In this document: piece after piece, positions 63,650 through 64,000 of the stretch | Layout of the letters: each line of letters begins with the position of its first letter | Numbering within the stretch: the stretch's first letter is position 1 | NCBI RefSeq assembly: GCF_017745095.1 | Contig: NZ_JAGHZZ010000004.1 | Location: forward strand, 186,001-250,000 | DNA length: 64,000 nucleotides | From: Sporocytophaga sp. | GTDB taxonomy: Bacteria > Bacteroidota > Bacteroidia > Cytophagales > Cytophagaceae | Direction of reading: 5' to 3' | Notes under the pieces: generated by a model | The model's input: only the letters and a program-made list of their open reading frames with translations | What the model was told of the DNA's origin: nothing | Databases searched by the model: none | Position numbers and translations under genes: made by a program

Positions 63650-63976
63650 ATGCCAATGAGGAGAGATATTTTTCAAGCTATCGCAGACCCGACAAGAAGA
63701 GCTATTATTGCTTTAATCGCAATACAAGCAATGACCCCTAATGCTATTGCTGAGCATTTTGATACAACGCGACAAGCAGTTTCAAAGCATTTGAAAATAT
63801 TGACTGAATGTGAGCTTGTAAAACAAGAGCATCAGGGCCGAGAAATTTATTATCAACTTGAGATTGATAAAATGAAAGAAATAGACAAATGGTTGGAACA
63901 ATTCAGAAAGATTTGGGAAAGCCGTTTTGAACAACTTGACATACTTTTATCAACTATTAAAAAACAAAAAAAATGA
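63650..63976 (+). CDS. ArsR-family winged-helix transcriptional regulator
   Basis: 108 residues: [18 protein letters not shown] opens the fold, and [18 protein letters not shown] forms the recognition helix, followed by the wing GREIYYQL. No obvious metal-binding Cys pair, so it is not a classic metal sensor; similar genes next to AHSA1/SRPBCC proteins are known. It probably represses its own operon through the palindrome at 63117. Its TGA overlaps the ATG of the next gene (ATGA). Confidence 0.9.
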   Translation: MPMRRDIFQAIADPTRRAIIALIAIQAMTPNAIAEHFDTTRQAVSKHLKILTECELVKQEHQGREIYYQLEIDKMKEIDKWLEQFRKIWESRFEQLDILLSTIKKQKK

Positions 63977-64000
63977 AACATAATTTACAATTCGACTTTC
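63973..64000 (+). CDS. SRPBCC/AHSA1-type protein (3' partial)
   Basis: ATG at 63973 inside the ArsR stop codon begins MKHNLQFDF, which matches the usual start of SRPBCC (AHSA1-like) proteins found after ArsR genes. Only nine codons are in the window. Confidence 0.6.

Overview
The window is AT-rich DNA from a member of the Bacteroidota, most likely a free-living polysaccharide-degrading Cytophagales relative (Cytophaga or Sporocytophaga type). The basis is the many secreted proteins ending in type IX secretion system (T9SS) sorting domains (type A in most, type B/CHU_C in one), a PorP/SprF-family protein, a BtuB/BtuG-type vitamin B12 uptake locus, and promoters of the Bacteroidota TTTG / TAnnTTTG form. 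No IS element, prophage, tRNA, rRNA or CRISPR array was recognised.

Layout. 1-2.0 kb: 3' part of a surface protein with a long Gly-Gly-Pro tract. 2.4-7.2 kb: membrane proteins (YeiH, HupE, unknowns) and a secreted PL14-type lyase. 7.4-16.1 kb: secreted esterases (one SASA/CE6-like with CBM9, two tandem CE12-like) separated by a CadD-type transporter and an unknown membrane protein. 16.7-23.1 kb: a compact operon of ECF sigma factor, membrane anti-sigma-like protein, RCC1 propeller with type B T9SS signal, PorP/SprF-like protein, and TPR/PD40 protein. 23.4-30.3 kb: two tandem giant PL11 rhamnogalacturonan lyases. 30.4-38.6 kb: leftward genes (asnA, unknown, secreted propeller, LamG protein, lipoprotein) and one decayed gene. 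38.9-39.1 kb: a degenerate array of about 21-bp repeats. 39.2-45.3 kb: DACNV/DisA_N-like sensor, GNAT, cyclase family protein, GH15, two paralogous outer-membrane proteins. 45.4-51.2 kb: secreted superoxide dismutase, then cobalamin riboswitch, TonB receptor, DUF4465 fusion and BtuG-like propeller. 51.5-59.0 kb: unknown secreted protein, CotH-family protein, SMI1/KNR4 protein, unknown, and a multidomain GH11 xylanase. 59.3-64.0 kb: small genes, an SDR/2OG-oxygenase/Ada-like/AlkB operon and a DoxX-ArsR-SRPBCC operon with its promoter-operator.

How it fits together. The GH11 xylanase, acetyl-esterases and PL11 lyases together attack xylan and rhamnogalacturonan I of plant cell walls and are exported by T9SS. 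The most interesting signal is a shared promoter-like element, TTYACC-N16/17-GTA, mostly with a T-rich tract upstream. It lies before the CE6-like esterase, the first CE12 gene (relaxed match), both PL11 genes and the GH11 xylanase, and also before the ECF sigma gene. The spacing is that of ECF-type promoters. I infer, without proof, that this ECF sigma factor controls a scattered plant-cell-wall regulon and its own operon, with the anti-sigma protein and the surface/T9SS proteins of that operon as a possible sensing arm.
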